A DNA stretch of 64,000 nt from NCBI RefSeq assembly GCF_027924405.1, contig NZ_AP026978.1, forward strand, positions 5,146,001-5,210,000, written 5' to 3'. The stretch comes from Nocardia sputorum (GTDB lineage: Bacteria > Actinomycetota > Actinomycetes > Mycobacteriales > Mycobacteriaceae). A program made the position numbers and the translations under genes. Shown piece after piece: positions 24,883-34,498 of this stretch; position 1 is the first letter of the stretch; each line of letters begins with the position of its first letter. Under the pieces are notes generated by a model. The model was not told the DNA's origin and did no database searches. It saw only the letters and a list, made by a program, of their open reading frames with translations.

Positions 24883-27800
24883 GTGAGTCAGCCGTCGCGG
24901 ATCGACACGGGTGAACTGCGCGTGCTCGTGTCGACACTGGAGCGGCTCATCGTGGACGCCTCCCGGACAGTCGGCGAATTGAAGGCAGCCATCGCCTCCG
25001 CCGAGGCGCTCGTCGGCGATGGGCTCGACCGTGCCGAGGTGGCCTTCACTCCGGCGGCGGTGGAAATACCGGCTGCGGAGGTTGCGCCCGAAGCGGCGGA
25101 CGCACCCGAGCGCAAGGCGATGCCCACTCCCTGGGCCCGGAAGACCTCGGCGACCCCGTGGTCGAGGCGCGTCGTCCGCCCGTGCCCGACGGTGCCGAGC
25201 GCACCGGTCCGAGCATCCGCGCCCCCGGAGGTAGCCGCGGTCGAACTGTCCGCGCCCCTGAGGCCGTCGGCGGCTCGCTCTTCGAAGTACGAATCCGCTG
25301 CTCGTCGCACCGACGCCTTGGACAATCCGGCGTCCGTCCGGCGCACGGATGCGGCTGACGGCTCCGCCCCACCGGGCGCCATCACCGTCGATTCGGCGCT
25401 GATCCAGCGGCCGGGCCGCGCGGACCGCTCCGCACCCGCCGATCGAACCGACGACGCCGATGTGCGCCGGACGGATCTTCCCGAAGCCTTCGCACCGATG
25501 CATCGCACCGACGTTGCCCGCCACCGGATCGATGCGCCCGGCCACCCCACACCCAACCGACGCACCGACGCCGGATCACGCCAGACGGCCCTTCCCGACG
25601 ACGCGTCATCTCTCCGGCGCGCCGACGCCACATCCCACCGCCGGACCGATCTCCCCGAGCACTCCGCACCAATTCATCGCACCGACACCGCGTCCCACCG
25701 CCGGCCGGGTCCTCCGGACACGTCCGGACCGATCGAACCGACCGGCCTATCCACCCCGCCGGTCGAGACCGCGGGCTTCCAGTCCAGGAACCGGGCCGAC
25801 GGCGGGCCGCGACGCCCACGGATCGACGCTGCCGAGAGAGCCGCGTTCGTGCCGGAGATAGACGTGGTGCTCCGCTTACCGCGAGCGAACGGAGCCGACA
25901 CCGGCACGCCGCACCGACACACCGACGACCAGAGACCGAAGGACTATCCCGCCGAGGCCGAACCGAGCCCCGAAAGCAATTCGGCGCCGATCCGTCAGAC
26001 CCACCTCGCCGACGAGTCGACCTCAGCCCCTACTAGCAACTCTTCGTCGGCCCCCACGAGCACTCCGGCTTCCGACCGCTTCGCACCGCACCAACACACC
26101 GACACCGCCGACGACCGAAGGCCGGAGAACCGCCCAGAGAACGCCCGACCGGATCCCGAAAGCGACAACGGGCGGATCCGCGGGACCCGCCTCGCCGACG
26201 AGTCGACCTCAGCCCCCACTGGCAACTCTTCGTCGGCCCCCACGAGCACTCCGGCTTCCGACCGCTTCGCACCGCACCAACACCCCCACACCGCCGACGA
26301 CCGAAGGCCGGAGGACCGCCCAGCGGACGCCGAACCGGGCCCCGGAAACAACTCCAAGCCGATCCGCCAGACCCGACGCGCCGACGACTCGCCCTCCGCC
26401 CGTCCCGGCGGCCCTGAGTTCGACAGCGCGCCCCTGCCCGAGCCGACGCGGCAGACCGGCGACCGCCACGACATCGACCGTCCGGGCGGCGGTACCGACA
26501 GCGGTGAAGCGGTGCGCACCGTGGAGACAAGCGCGCCTCAGCGAGATACCGCTCCGAGCACCGAGACTCGTTCCACGATCGACACCGCGAACGGGGTCGC
26601 GCCCTCGGAGAAGACCGAGCTTCCCCATCGTCCGGAAGCCACCCGGCACAGCGACATCAAGCCGGACTCCACAGCCACCCCAGCCGACGGTGCAGCGGAC
26701 GACGCCGCGCCGAAGATCCGGACCCCACCCCTTCCAGCCCAGGTCGGCATCGTGGGGGGCTCCGGAGGTCGCCGGATGGCAGGCGAGCCCGACTCCACAT
26801 CGTCGGACAGCACGTCCGTTCTCCGGACCGATCTCCCGGACGGCTCCGCGACAACTCCGATGCTCGGCGGCTCCGCGGCAACTCCGACGATCGGCGGCTC
26901 CACGGCAACTCCGATGCTCGGTGCATCCGTCCCGCCAACGATCGGTGCGCCTGTCCCGCCGATCGAGCCAGCGGATTCCCCCGCCGTCCCGCAGCCGGCG
27001 ATCAACCCTGACGACTCGGTACCCACCCCGCGAAAGGACGTCGCGGAAAGGCCGACTTCCGCGCCGGAGGCCCATGCCACTTCGCATCCCGACCACATCG
27101 CCCACTCCCGCGCCGCGAACCACCCGGCGGCCAGGCCGGCAGACGCTACGTTCCCCCACGCCACCGACGAACCAGTATCGCGGCGACGCACCGACACCGG
27201 CTCCACCGCCACTCAGTTGATCGACGCACTGCGCTTTTCCTGGATCGACGCTTCCCCCGACCCACGGGTCGGCTCACCGGGCGCTGCAACGACGGACCCC
27301 ACCTCGCAAACTGAGTCCGACCCGCAGACCGGCAAGACAGACAGCTGGCGTCAGCCCTCGGGCAGCACACAGGCCTGCGAAGTCAGCGGAAGGACCGGCA
27401 ACACGGCTCCTCCCGCACCTGGCCCACAGGGCGAATCCGCGCTCATCCCCCAGCCCGGCCGCACTGACGCTGCCGCGCTCGGCCGAAGACCTGACGCCCC
27501 TCACCAGCCCACGCCGATCGATGACACCACTAGCGCACACCGGCCCGTACCTCCGCCGCGGAGCGTCCCCGCTGACGGCTCCGACCGTCCCGGCCCGGCG
27601 CAGCATTCGACACGCGCGCCGCGAACAGACGACGCGCGCCCTCGTCAGGCCGTCCCTCGGATCACAGGCTCCGCGAACTCGGCGCCCGGGAGCGCTTCCG
27701 CCCCGCAGCACACCGACAGCACACGCGACGCATCCACCCGAACCAACTCGGCTCCCGCTCGGAACAAGGGCCGCGCGCCCCTCGAACGGACCGGCACAGC

Positions 27801-28431
27801 GCACCGCGCCGCAGCCCCGGAGCCGACCGGCCCCGACCCTTCCGAAGCGCTTCGCATCGCGCGGGAGATGTCGGCGCGGCATGGCTTGGAAGTCGTCGGG
27901 TTCGATGCCGCGACCGTGGATGTCCAGGTGATCCGTGAGATCGCTTCCGCCCTCGATGAGCTGCTTACGAAATACCCGATTCCGCTGCGTGGGGTCGAAC
28001 TCACCGACGATGCGGAATCTCGCCCGAGGCCGGCTCGCGGGCCCGCCGAGCAGTCCGCCGAGTCCGCGATCTGGATCGTTTTGGACCGGGCCGCCTTGAA
28101 TCCGCCTGCTCCTGTGGAGACGCGCAGGATCTTCCGTCGGCGCGGCCCGGCCGAACGCCCGGTGTACACGGCGGTCGCTCGCGAGTTCGCGGGGGCGCTG
28201 GACGCCGCCGGTGGGTTCCGGGCCCGGCAAGAAGCATTGCGGACGTTGATCAACGAGTCGCTGCGTGGCGGCGGTGGCGGACTCGGACTGCTCGATCCCG
28301 GCCGGGCCTTGATCGATGGCTTCACCGAGGTGGTGCTCCGGGGCGAGCGAGCAGGGGCGTCGGCCAAGGAATTGCATGGCGCACTGGTGAAAATGGCCCG
28401 AGCGGAGTCCTCCGACGGCCTGACGGCGTGA
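24883..28431 (+). CDS. Giant low-complexity protein with degenerate zincin-like C-terminal domain
   Basis: 1182 residues, GTG start. Residues 1-50 are a helical segment (DTGELRVLVSTLERLIVDAS). Residues about 60-970 are low-complexity Pro/Ser/Thr/Asp/Arg sequence with recurring RTD and HRRTD units and a 62-residue tandem repeat. The last about 190 residues are globular, starting ALRIAREMSARHGLEVVGFD. They include IWIVLDRAALNPP and VYTAVAREFAGALDAAGG, laid out like the zincin-type domain of actinobacterial polymorphic toxins, but REFAG replaces HExxH. It could be a toxin relative, an inactive peptidase or a scaffold. There is no signal peptide and no obvious immunity gene. Confidence 0.75.
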   Translation: MSQPSRIDTGELRVLVSTLERLIVDASRTVGELKAAIASAEALVGDGLDRAEVAFTPAAVEIPAAEVAPEAADAPERKAMPTPWARKTSATPWSRRVVRPCPTVPSAPVRASAPPEVAAVELSAPLRPSAARSSKYESAARRTDALDNPASVRRTDAADGSAPPGAITVDSALIQRPGRADRSAPADRTDDADVRRTDLPEAFAPMHRTDVARHRIDAPGHPTPNRRTDAGSRQTALPDDASSLRRADATSHRRTDLPEHSAPIHRTDTASHRRPGPPDTSGPIEPTGLSTPPVETAGFQSRNRADGGPRRPRIDAAERAAFVPEIDVVLRLPRANGADTGTPHRHTDDQRPKDYPAEAEPSPESNSAPIRQTHLADESTSAPTSNSSSAPTSTPASDRFAPHQHTDTADDRRPENRPENARPDPESDNGRIRGTRLADESTSAPTGNSSSAPTSTPASDRFAPHQHPHTADDRRPEDRPADAEPGPGNNSKPIRQTRRADDSPSARPGGPEFDSAPLPEPTRQTGDRHDIDRPGGGTDSGEAVRTVETSAPQRDTAPSTETRSTIDTANGVAPSEKTELPHRPEATRHSDIKPDSTATPADGAADDAAPKIRTPPLPAQVGIVGGSGGRRMAGEPDSTSSDSTSVLRTDLPDGSATTPMLGGSAATPTIGGSTATPMLGASVPPTIGAPVPPIEPADSPAVPQPAINPDDSVPTPRKDVAERPTSAPEAHATSHPDHIAHSRAANHPAARPADATFPHATDEPVSRRRTDTGSTATQLIDALRFSWIDASPDPRVGSPGAATTDPTSQTESDPQTGKTDSWRQPSGSTQACEVSGRTGNTAPPAPGPQGESALIPQPGRTDAAALGRRPDAPHQPTPIDDTTSAHRPVPPPRSVPADGSDRPGPAQHSTRAPRTDDARPRQAVPRITGSANSAPGSASAPQHTDSTRDASTRTNSAPARNKGRAPLERTGTAHRAAAPEPTGPDPSEALRIAREMSARHGLEVVGFDAATVDVQVIREIASALDELLTKYPIPLRGVELTDDAESRPRPARGPAEQSAESAIWIVLDRAALNPPAPVETRRIFRRRGPAERPVYTAVAREFAGALDAAGGFRARQEALRTLINESLRGGGGGLGLLDPGRALIDGFTEVVLRGERAGASAKELHGALVKMARAESSDGLTA
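25998..26369 (+). repeat. 186-bp tandem repeat inside the giant gene
   Basis: Two successive 186-base units begin at 25998 and 26184. They are nearly identical through about 130 bases (protein core LADESTSAPT then SSAPTSTPASDRFAPHQH). A decayed third copy starts near 26370. The period is exactly 62 codons, so the frame is kept. Confidence 0.85.
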
Positions 28432-28444
28432 AGCCGACGCCGGG

Positions 28445-29704
28445 CTAGACGTTCAACTCGACCGCGACCCGCTCCAGACGGCTCTCGGTGTAGGAGGCGA
28501 TCTGGTCCACCACGACCCGCACGCGAGCCGTGTCGTCGGTGGCGGCGTTCCAGAACGGCAGCAGCACCGGATCGAGGGAGCGCGGTGCGGTGGCCAGCAA
28601 GCGGTCGGCGACGGCGAGGATGCGTTCGCGCTGGGCGGCCTGGCGTAACCGGTGCGCCGGGTCGGACATGACATACCGCAACGCGACGGTCTTGAGCAAC
28701 GCCACCTCGGCGGCGACGATGCGCGGCACTTCCAGGTCCGCGGCGTACCGGGACAACGGTTCCGGCCCGGCTACCTCCCTCGTCGCCATGATCGCGGCGG
28801 TGGCGAAGCGGCCGACGAGTTCGCTGGTCAGGCGTTTCAGCGCGACCGAGGCGGTGAACGTGCCGTCGTATCCGGACACCGCCGCGACCACCGGCAGTTC
28901 CGACAACCGCTGCGCGGCGGCGATCAGCTCGTCGGCGGCCAGCGAGTGCTGGAACTGGCCGAGCGCCGCCAACGCGTCCTGTTCGGCGGGGTCGGCCAGC
29001 GCGCGCAGATCGATCCGGCCCGCGATGACGCCGTCCTCGACGTCGTGCACCGAGTACGCGACGTCGTCGGACCAGTCCATGATCTGGCATTCGAGGCTGC
29101 GCCGCCGGTCCGGCGCGCCCTTGCGGATCCACTCCAGGCGCTCGGCGTCGACCTCGTAGGCGCCGAACTTGGTGCCCGGACCCGTTCGGCCCCAGGGATA
29201 TTTGAGCGCCGCGTCGAGAGCGGCCCGGGTGAGGTTGAGGCCCGCGCTGGTGGCATCGGATTCGAGCACCTTGGGTTCGAGGCGGGTGAGGATCCGGAGG
29301 TTCTGCGCGTTGCCTTCGAACCCACCGAAGGCGTCGGCGAAGGTGTCGAGGGCTTTCTCGCCGTTGTGGCCGTAGGGCGGGTGGCCGATGTCATGGGCCA
29401 GCCCGGCCAGGTCGACCAGGTCCGGATCACAGCCGAGGCCGTCGGCGATGCTGCGGCCGATCTGGGCGACTTCCAGGGAATGGGTGAGCCGTGTACGCGG
29501 CGTGTCGGCCTCGCGCGGGCCCATGACCTGCGTTTTGTCGGCCAGCCTGCGCAGCGCCGCGGAGTGCAGCACCCGGGCCCGGTCGCGCGCGAACTCGGTT
29601 CGGTGGCCGGTCTCGAACTCACTGCGCGGCGGGCCGAGCCCCGCGGTCTTGGCGCCCTCGACGACGAGGCGTTCGGTGTCGTGATCGGTGTACCGGGCGC
29701 TCAT
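28445..29704 (-). CDS. dgt: Deoxyguanosinetriphosphate triphosphohydrolase-like protein
   Basis: 419 residues. HD-domain metal ligands are present: [10 protein letters not shown] (His75), [14 protein letters not shown] (His104-Asp105) and [16 protein letters not shown]. The N-terminus [25 protein letters not shown] stretch is typical. It hydrolyses dNTPs to deoxynucleoside and triphosphate, controlling dNTP pools. In M. tuberculosis the homologue (Rv2344c) is adjacent to dnaG; here the two are separated by the giant gene, FIST and Mut7-C genes. Confidence 0.95.
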   Translation of the reverse strand: MSARYTDHDTERLVVEGAKTAGLGPPRSEFETGHRTEFARDRARVLHSAALRRLADKTQVMGPREADTPRTRLTHSLEVAQIGRSIADGLGCDPDLVDLAGLAHDIGHPPYGHNGEKALDTFADAFGGFEGNAQNLRILTRLEPKVLESDATSAGLNLTRAALDAALKYPWGRTGPGTKFGAYEVDAERLEWIRKGAPDRRRSLECQIMDWSDDVAYSVHDVEDGVIAGRIDLRALADPAEQDALAALGQFQHSLAADELIAAAQRLSELPVVAAVSGYDGTFTASVALKRLTSELVGRFATAAIMATREVAGPEPLSRYAADLEVPRIVAAEVALLKTVALRYVMSDPAHRLRQAAQRERILAVADRLLATAPRSLDPVLLPFWNAATDDTARVRVVVDQIASYTESRLERVAVELNV

Positions 29705-29710
29705 CGAACC

Positions 29711-30406
29711 TCACTGTCCCGCCGTGTAGGTGAAGTCCGCCGAGAAGTGGGTGAGCTGGTACCACAGCAAGGCGCCGGTCTCCCGGGCGATGCCGTGCGC
29801 CTGGGATTCGCGGGTGTAGACGGCGGGGCCGGTTCTGGTGGGGGCGGTCCACGCCGCCAGCCCTTCGTCCCTGGCCATGGTGCGCGTGCGCAGCGAGTGC
29901 CACGGATCGCTGACCAGCACCGCCGACGACATGTCCCGTGCCCGCATCGCCGTCGCCACGGCTTCGACGCTGCGTAAGGTGTCCGAACCGGTTTCGACGG
30001 CGAGGATCTTGTCGCCCGGCACGCCGCGCGCCTGCAGATAGTTCTTGCCCGAGGCGGCCTCGGTGAACAGATCGCCCTCCTGCTTGCCGCCCACCGTGAT
30101 GACCCGCGGCGCGACACCGGCCCGGAACAGCTTGTACGCCTGGTCGAGTCGCGCTTCGAAGACCGAGGACGGCGTGCCGGAGTACTGCGCGGCGCCGAGC
30201 ACGACGATCGCGTCGGCCTTCGTGTAGTCATCGATGCGCGCGACCTGCCACACGCGGAAGGCGGTTCCGCCGACCAGCACCGCGCCCATCACCACCGAAC
30301 CGACGACCAGCCGCCGCGTCCAGCGCAGCAACCCGGCGCCGAAGCCGTGCGGCCGGGCGGGGTCGGGAGCCGGGAGAGCCCGGGTGCGCATCGTCGGCAA
30401 ATCCAC
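29711..30406 (-). CDS. YdcF/SanA-family (DUF218) protein
   Basis: 231 residues. One membrane helix (about 32-50, LVVGSVVMGAVLVGG) precedes a DUF218 domain with DAIVVLGAAQYSGTPS, ITVGGKQEGD and VLVSDPWHSLRTR. This is the short single-anchor form, unlike the multi-helix paralogue at 11672. Six bases separate its stop from the dgt start, so they are one operon. An in-frame ATG a few codons in could be the real start. Confidence 0.88.
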   Translation of the reverse strand: MDLPTMRTRALPAPDPARPHGFGAGLLRWTRRLVVGSVVMGAVLVGGTAFRVWQVARIDDYTKADAIVVLGAAQYSGTPSSVFEARLDQAYKLFRAGVAPRVITVGGKQEGDLFTEAASGKNYLQARGVPGDKILAVETGSDTLRSVEAVATAMRARDMSSAVLVSDPWHSLRTRTMARDEGLAAWTAPTRTGPAVYTRESQAHGIARETGALLWYQLTHFSADFTYTAGQ

Positions 30407-30459
30407 ACCCCAAGTCTGCCAGTAGCGGCGCCGTGCCTCGTCCGGTAACCGCCAGGGGG

Positions 30460-31137
30460 TTACCAGCCGCGCTCCTGCCAGGCCGGAAGGTCGGCGCGCT
30501 CCGCGCCGAGGGTGGTGTCGTCGCCGTGGCCGGGGTAGACGACGGCGTCGTCCGGGTAGCGATCGAAGAGTTTGGCCGAGACGTCGGTGAACAGCGAGGT
30601 GAAGTCCGCCGGGGAGGTGGTGCGGCCGACACCGCCGGGGAACAGCGAGTCACCGGTGAACAGGTGGACGCGGCCCGCTCCGTCGGTGAGCGCGAGGGTG
30701 ATCGAGCCCGGCGTATGGCCGCGCAGGTGGATGACCTCGAAGACCAGCTCGCCGATGGTGACGGTGTCGCCCTCGGCGAGCAGCCGGTCGGGGCGGACCG
30801 GGAGCGGGTCGGCGTCGAGCGGGTGCGCCGCGGTCGGGGCGCCCGTGGCGGCGGCGGTCTCCCGCAGAGCCATCCAGTGGTCGCGATGCTGATGGGTGGT
30901 GACGATCAGCTGGACCTGCCCGGGCGTCTCCTGCTCGACGAGTTCCGCGATGCGCGATGCCTCGTTGGCAGCATCGATGAGCAGGGCGGCGCCGGTGGCG
31001 GTGCACTGCACCAGGTAACAGTTGTTGTCCATGCCGCCGACCGACATCTTGAGGATGCGGGCGCCGGGGACATCGCGCTGCTGCGGGTTGGCACCCGGTG
31101 ACACGTGGCCGCTGTACGGGCGCTCGATGGTGATCAC
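30460..31137 (-). CDS. Metallo-beta-lactamase-fold hydrolase (glyoxalase II-like)
   Basis: 225 residues. The metal site THQHRDHW (the family HxHxDH with Arg in the variable position) is at about residues 80-87, with later ligands in HTPGS, TGDSLFPGG and the C-terminal PGHGDDT. It hydrolyses a thioester or a similar substrate, with two metals. Likely in the same leftward operon as the YdcF and dgt genes, and divergent from the TPM gene with 31 bases between starts. Confidence 0.92.
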   Translation of the reverse strand: MITIERPYSGHVSPGANPQQRDVPGARILKMSVGGMDNNCYLVQCTATGAALLIDAANEASRIAELVEQETPGQVQLIVTTHQHRDHWMALRETAAATGAPTAAHPLDADPLPVRPDRLLAEGDTVTIGELVFEVIHLRGHTPGSITLALTDGAGRVHLFTGDSLFPGGVGRTTSPADFTSLFTDVSAKLFDRYPDDAVVYPGHGDDTTLGAERADLPAWQERGW

Positions 31138-31168
31138 GGAAACGATGCTAGCGAGCTAGATTCGTGCC

Positions 31169-33142
31169 ATGTCACTGCCGCAGCGGATCGGCCTCGTTCG
31201 CCTGCTCGTGATCAGCGTCCTGCTGGCCGCGTTCGCCCTGGCCGGGGCTCCGGCGGCCGGGGCGGAACCACCACTTCGGATGGACACCTATGTGGAGGAC
31301 CCGGCCGGCGCGCTCGACCAGGGTCAGCGCGCCCAGGTGCGCGATGCGGTGAACCAGCTCTACGCCGACCAGCGGATCCGGTTGTGGGTCGTGTACGTGC
31401 GCGACTTCGACGGACGCACACCGCAGGACTGGTCCGCGCGCACGGCATCGATGTCCGGCTTCGGCGAACGGGATCTGCTGCTCGCGGTGGCCACCGACGA
31501 CCGCGCGTACTGGCTGGAGGGCGAACTGCCCGGCGGCGTCAGCGATTCCGAGCTCGACGACATCGTGCTCGGGAAGGTCGAACCGGCCCTGCGCGACGGA
31601 CGGTGGGCCGACGCGGGGGTCGCGACGGCCGACGGGCTGGACGCGGCGCTGCGCGGCGGCGGGGTGAACGCGCGCGCGCTGCTCGTGATCGGTCTGCTCG
31701 TCGTCCTGGTGGCGGGCGGCCTCGTCTGGTACGCGCGCAGACGGCGTCGCGCCCGGACCGAGGCGGAGCTGGCGGCGGCGCGGCAACTGGATCCGGAGAA
31801 CGCCGCGGCGCTGTCCGCGTTGCCGTTGGAGGCGCTGCACACGCGCTCCCGCGAGGTGCTGGTGGAGATCGACAACGCGATCCGCACCAGCGGCGAGGAA
31901 CTCGACCTGGCCACCGGCGAGTTCGGCGCCACCGCCACCACGCCCTTCCGCACCGCCCTCGACCAGGCGAAGGCCGCCGCCGCCGAGGCGTTCGCCATCC
32001 GGCAGCGCCTCGACGACGCGATCCCGGAGACGCCCGACGAACAGCGCTCGCTGCTGGTTCACCTGATCGGCACCGTCGGACGCGCCGACCGCGCACTGGA
32101 CGCGCAGGTCACCGAGTTCGACGCCATGCGCGATCTGCTGCTCGACGCCGCGAACCGGCTGGACGCGCTCACCAGGGACGTCATCGACGTCACCGCCCGG
32201 ATTCCCGATTCGGAGGCCGAGCTGAGCCGGCTCACCGCCACCCATCCGGCGAGCGTTCTCGCACCGATCCAGGACAACGTGCGGATGGCGCGGGAGCGCA
32301 TCGCTTTCGCGGAGCAGAGCATCGACGCGGGACGGTCCGCGCTCACCGAGCCGGTGGGCGAGCAGGGCGGCGCGGTCGCCGCGATTCGCTCCGCCGAGGC
32401 CGCGATCGGGCAGGCGCGCGCCTTGCTCGACGCGGTGGACAACGCGGCAGCCGCGATCCAGCAGGCCCGCGACGGCCTTCCCGGTGTGCTGGACGAGCTG
32501 CGCCGCGACCTCGCCACCGCCGCCGAGCTCTCCGGCTACGGCGGCCAGCAGCTGGCGGACGCTCGCACCGCGGCGCAGTCCGCGCTGGCGAAGGCGACAT
32601 CCACGGCGGACGCCGATCCGCTGAGCGCCTTCCACGACGCGGTCACCGCCGACGCCGATCTCGACCGCGCCGTCGCGGCCGCCACCGACCGCAAACTCGC
32701 CGCCGAGGACCTGCGACGCAGGCTCGATCGGGCCCTCACCGACGCGCGCGCCCGGATCGGCGCGGCCGCCGACTACGTCACCACGCGGCGCGGCGGCATC
32801 GACGCCGAAGCGCGCACCCGCCTGTCGGAAGCACAGCGCAACCTCGACGAGGCGCAACGGCTGAGCGCGAGCGACCCCGCCGACGCACTGCGGCGCGCGC
32901 AGACGGCGGCGGATCTGGCCGGGCGCGCGCTGCAGGCGGCGCAGGCCAGCGTCCGGGCCTGGGAGGCGTCGCGGGCGCCGTCGGCAGGCGCGCAGACGGG
33001 AGCGGTACTCGGCGGCATCCTGCTCGAAGGGCTCCTGCGCGGCGCGGCGAGCGGCGCCCGGCACTCCGGCGGCGGCTGGAGCCCCGGCTCGTACGGTGGT
33101 TCGTCCGGCTCCCGGCGGATCGGTCGCGGCGGACGATTCTGA
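31169..33142 (+). CDS. TPM-domain membrane protein (Rv2345-like)
   Basis: 657 residues. A signal peptide ends near AGAPAAGAEP (residues 25-34). The TPM phosphatase-like domain (about 38-170) contains RLWVVYVRDFDG and LLLAVATDDRAYWLE. One membrane helix (ALLVIGLLVVLVAGGLVWY) follows, then a long Ala-rich coiled coil (about 210-600) and a Gly/Ser-rich C-terminus ending SRRIGRGGRF. Size, architecture and position next to dgt agree with Rv2345. Function unknown. Confidence 0.9.
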   Translation: MSLPQRIGLVRLLVISVLLAAFALAGAPAAGAEPPLRMDTYVEDPAGALDQGQRAQVRDAVNQLYADQRIRLWVVYVRDFDGRTPQDWSARTASMSGFGERDLLLAVATDDRAYWLEGELPGGVSDSELDDIVLGKVEPALRDGRWADAGVATADGLDAALRGGGVNARALLVIGLLVVLVAGGLVWYARRRRRARTEAELAAARQLDPENAAALSALPLEALHTRSREVLVEIDNAIRTSGEELDLATGEFGATATTPFRTALDQAKAAAAEAFAIRQRLDDAIPETPDEQRSLLVHLIGTVGRADRALDAQVTEFDAMRDLLLDAANRLDALTRDVIDVTARIPDSEAELSRLTATHPASVLAPIQDNVRMARERIAFAEQSIDAGRSALTEPVGEQGGAVAAIRSAEAAIGQARALLDAVDNAAAAIQQARDGLPGVLDELRRDLATAAELSGYGGQQLADARTAAQSALAKATSTADADPLSAFHDAVTADADLDRAVAAATDRKLAAEDLRRRLDRALTDARARIGAAADYVTTRRGGIDAEARTRLSEAQRNLDEAQRLSASDPADALRRAQTAADLAGRALQAAQASVRAWEASRAPSAGAQTGAVLGGILLEGLLRGAASGARHSGGGWSPGSYGGSSGSRRIGRGGRF

Positions 33143-33165
33143 CCACGGCTCGATCCCGTACCGGA

Positions 33166-34428
33166 TCAGTGACCGCCCGCCGCCGCGAGCGCGGTCAGCT
33201 CGGCCCGCACCGCCTCGAGCAGACCGTCGGTGTGCGCGCCGCCGCCGAGTACGCCGACCGCCAGCTCGTGGGCGAAGGTGTAGACGAGAAACGTGACCGC
33301 GGCCGACGCGCCCGCGGAGGGGCGAGGATGCGCCGAGACGTAGACGATCTCGTAATCGGTGAACTCGATACCGGGGGGCGTGCGGAAGACCGGGACGACT
33401 CCGGTGTTGGTCACCGCGATATGCCCGGCCAGGGAATGAATCCTCTTCGGGCCGTAGAGGTCCGGGAAGTGCAGGACGGACTGCTGCACAACGCCTTCGG
33501 ACAGGTCGCGCGTCAGACGGGCCGAAATCCGCTGTGCCAGTTCGAGCGGGTTGGCCGCCGGGTCCACACTCGCCGCGAAGGAAGCGAGTCCGGCCATATT
33601 GGTGCCCGCCGCCGCTGCGACCGGCGGCTCCAGCCGGGCGCGCAGGTCTACCGGATACAGGCAGCCCAATGATGTCGCGCCGCCTGCGGTCTCCCGCGCG
33701 TACGCGCGCAGCAGCGCGGCGGTCAGCAGGCCGTTCATCGTCACGCCGGTGCTGCGCGCGAGGTCGGTGATCCGGGCGGTGGCCTCCCGGTTCAGCCGCA
33801 CGCGCACCGGACGGGTGAGCGTGCTCGGCGCGGCCTGTGCGCTGCCGGGCGGCAGGTCGCGAGCCTCCGGTGGAAGCGGCTTGATCACGTCCTCGAAGCC
33901 GGACGTCGCGGTCCTGGTGATGCCGCGCTCCGCGACATACCACTCCAACGAATGCGGAATATTTTGTGGCACAAGGTTTACCGGCTGTTGTTCGACGATG
34001 CCGGTATAGCACTCCCACAGTCGCGACAGCAGCTCGACGCAGTAGCCCGCGTCGGCGACGCTGTGGTGAGCGAACAATGTGACCCGCCATTGGTTGGCGC
34101 CCGAACCGACGACATCCAGGTAGGCCAGCTGCACCGCCGGATCCATCGCTGGGATGCCGATCACCGCCACGTCACCCTCGCGCACGGAAACCGGAGTCCA
34201 TGCCGTCTCGTCCGCGGCCAGCAGATATCCCTGTCCCGCAACGTCTTCGGCGATCCGGCAACCGATCACCGGATACGCTCGCCGTAACGCCGCGAAGGCT
34301 TCCCGCAGCGCCGTCACGTCCAGCGCTCCCCGTACCGACACCGACCGGCCCGTGTAGGTGCCATGCCGCACGAACCGCTGCTCCGACGGCGCCAGCGCAC
34401 GAATCGGAGCGTCCTCATCCCTCAACAC
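33166..34428 (-). CDS. PapA5-like acyltransferase / condensation-domain protein
   Basis: About 420 residues from a GTG at 34428 (GTGs at 34446 and 34449 are alternatives; none has a clear ribosome-binding site). The N-terminus ALAPSEQRF resembles the LSHSEE of PapA5, and the catalytic motif is HHSVADA (121-127). His and Asp are kept, but the final Gly is Ala. Later NMAGLAS and YGPKRIHSLAGHIAVTNTG match the family. PapA5 esterifies phthiocerol with long acyl groups; here the substrate is unknown because no polyketide genes are nearby. Confidence 0.8.
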   Translation of the reverse strand: MLRDEDAPIRALAPSEQRFVRHGTYTGRSVSVRGALDVTALREAFAALRRAYPVIGCRIAEDVAGQGYLLAADETAWTPVSVREGDVAVIGIPAMDPAVQLAYLDVVGSGANQWRVTLFAHHSVADAGYCVELLSRLWECYTGIVEQQPVNLVPQNIPHSLEWYVAERGITRTATSGFEDVIKPLPPEARDLPPGSAQAAPSTLTRPVRVRLNREATARITDLARSTGVTMNGLLTAALLRAYARETAGGATSLGCLYPVDLRARLEPPVAAAAGTNMAGLASFAASVDPAANPLELAQRISARLTRDLSEGVVQQSVLHFPDLYGPKRIHSLAGHIAVTNTGVVPVFRTPPGIEFTDYEIVYVSAHPRPSAGASAAVTFLVYTFAHELAVGVLGGGAHTDGLLEAVRAELTALAAAGGH

Positions 34429-34498
34429 ACCGCAAGGGTGCGGCACCACCGGCACGGGCGCAAACCGACCGGGCGGACGGATGCGGAAGACTGCCGGT

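Noticed and set aside
25300..26000. Recurrent CACCGACGCC-like short repeats considered as a regulatory repeat array
   Set aside because: They encode the repeated RTD/HRRTD residues of the giant protein and stay in frame.
31105..34090. Very long alternative frames opposite and beside the TPM gene
   Set aside because: Low-complexity Arg/Ala translations with no start context; the TPM protein with signal peptide and coiled coil explains the region.
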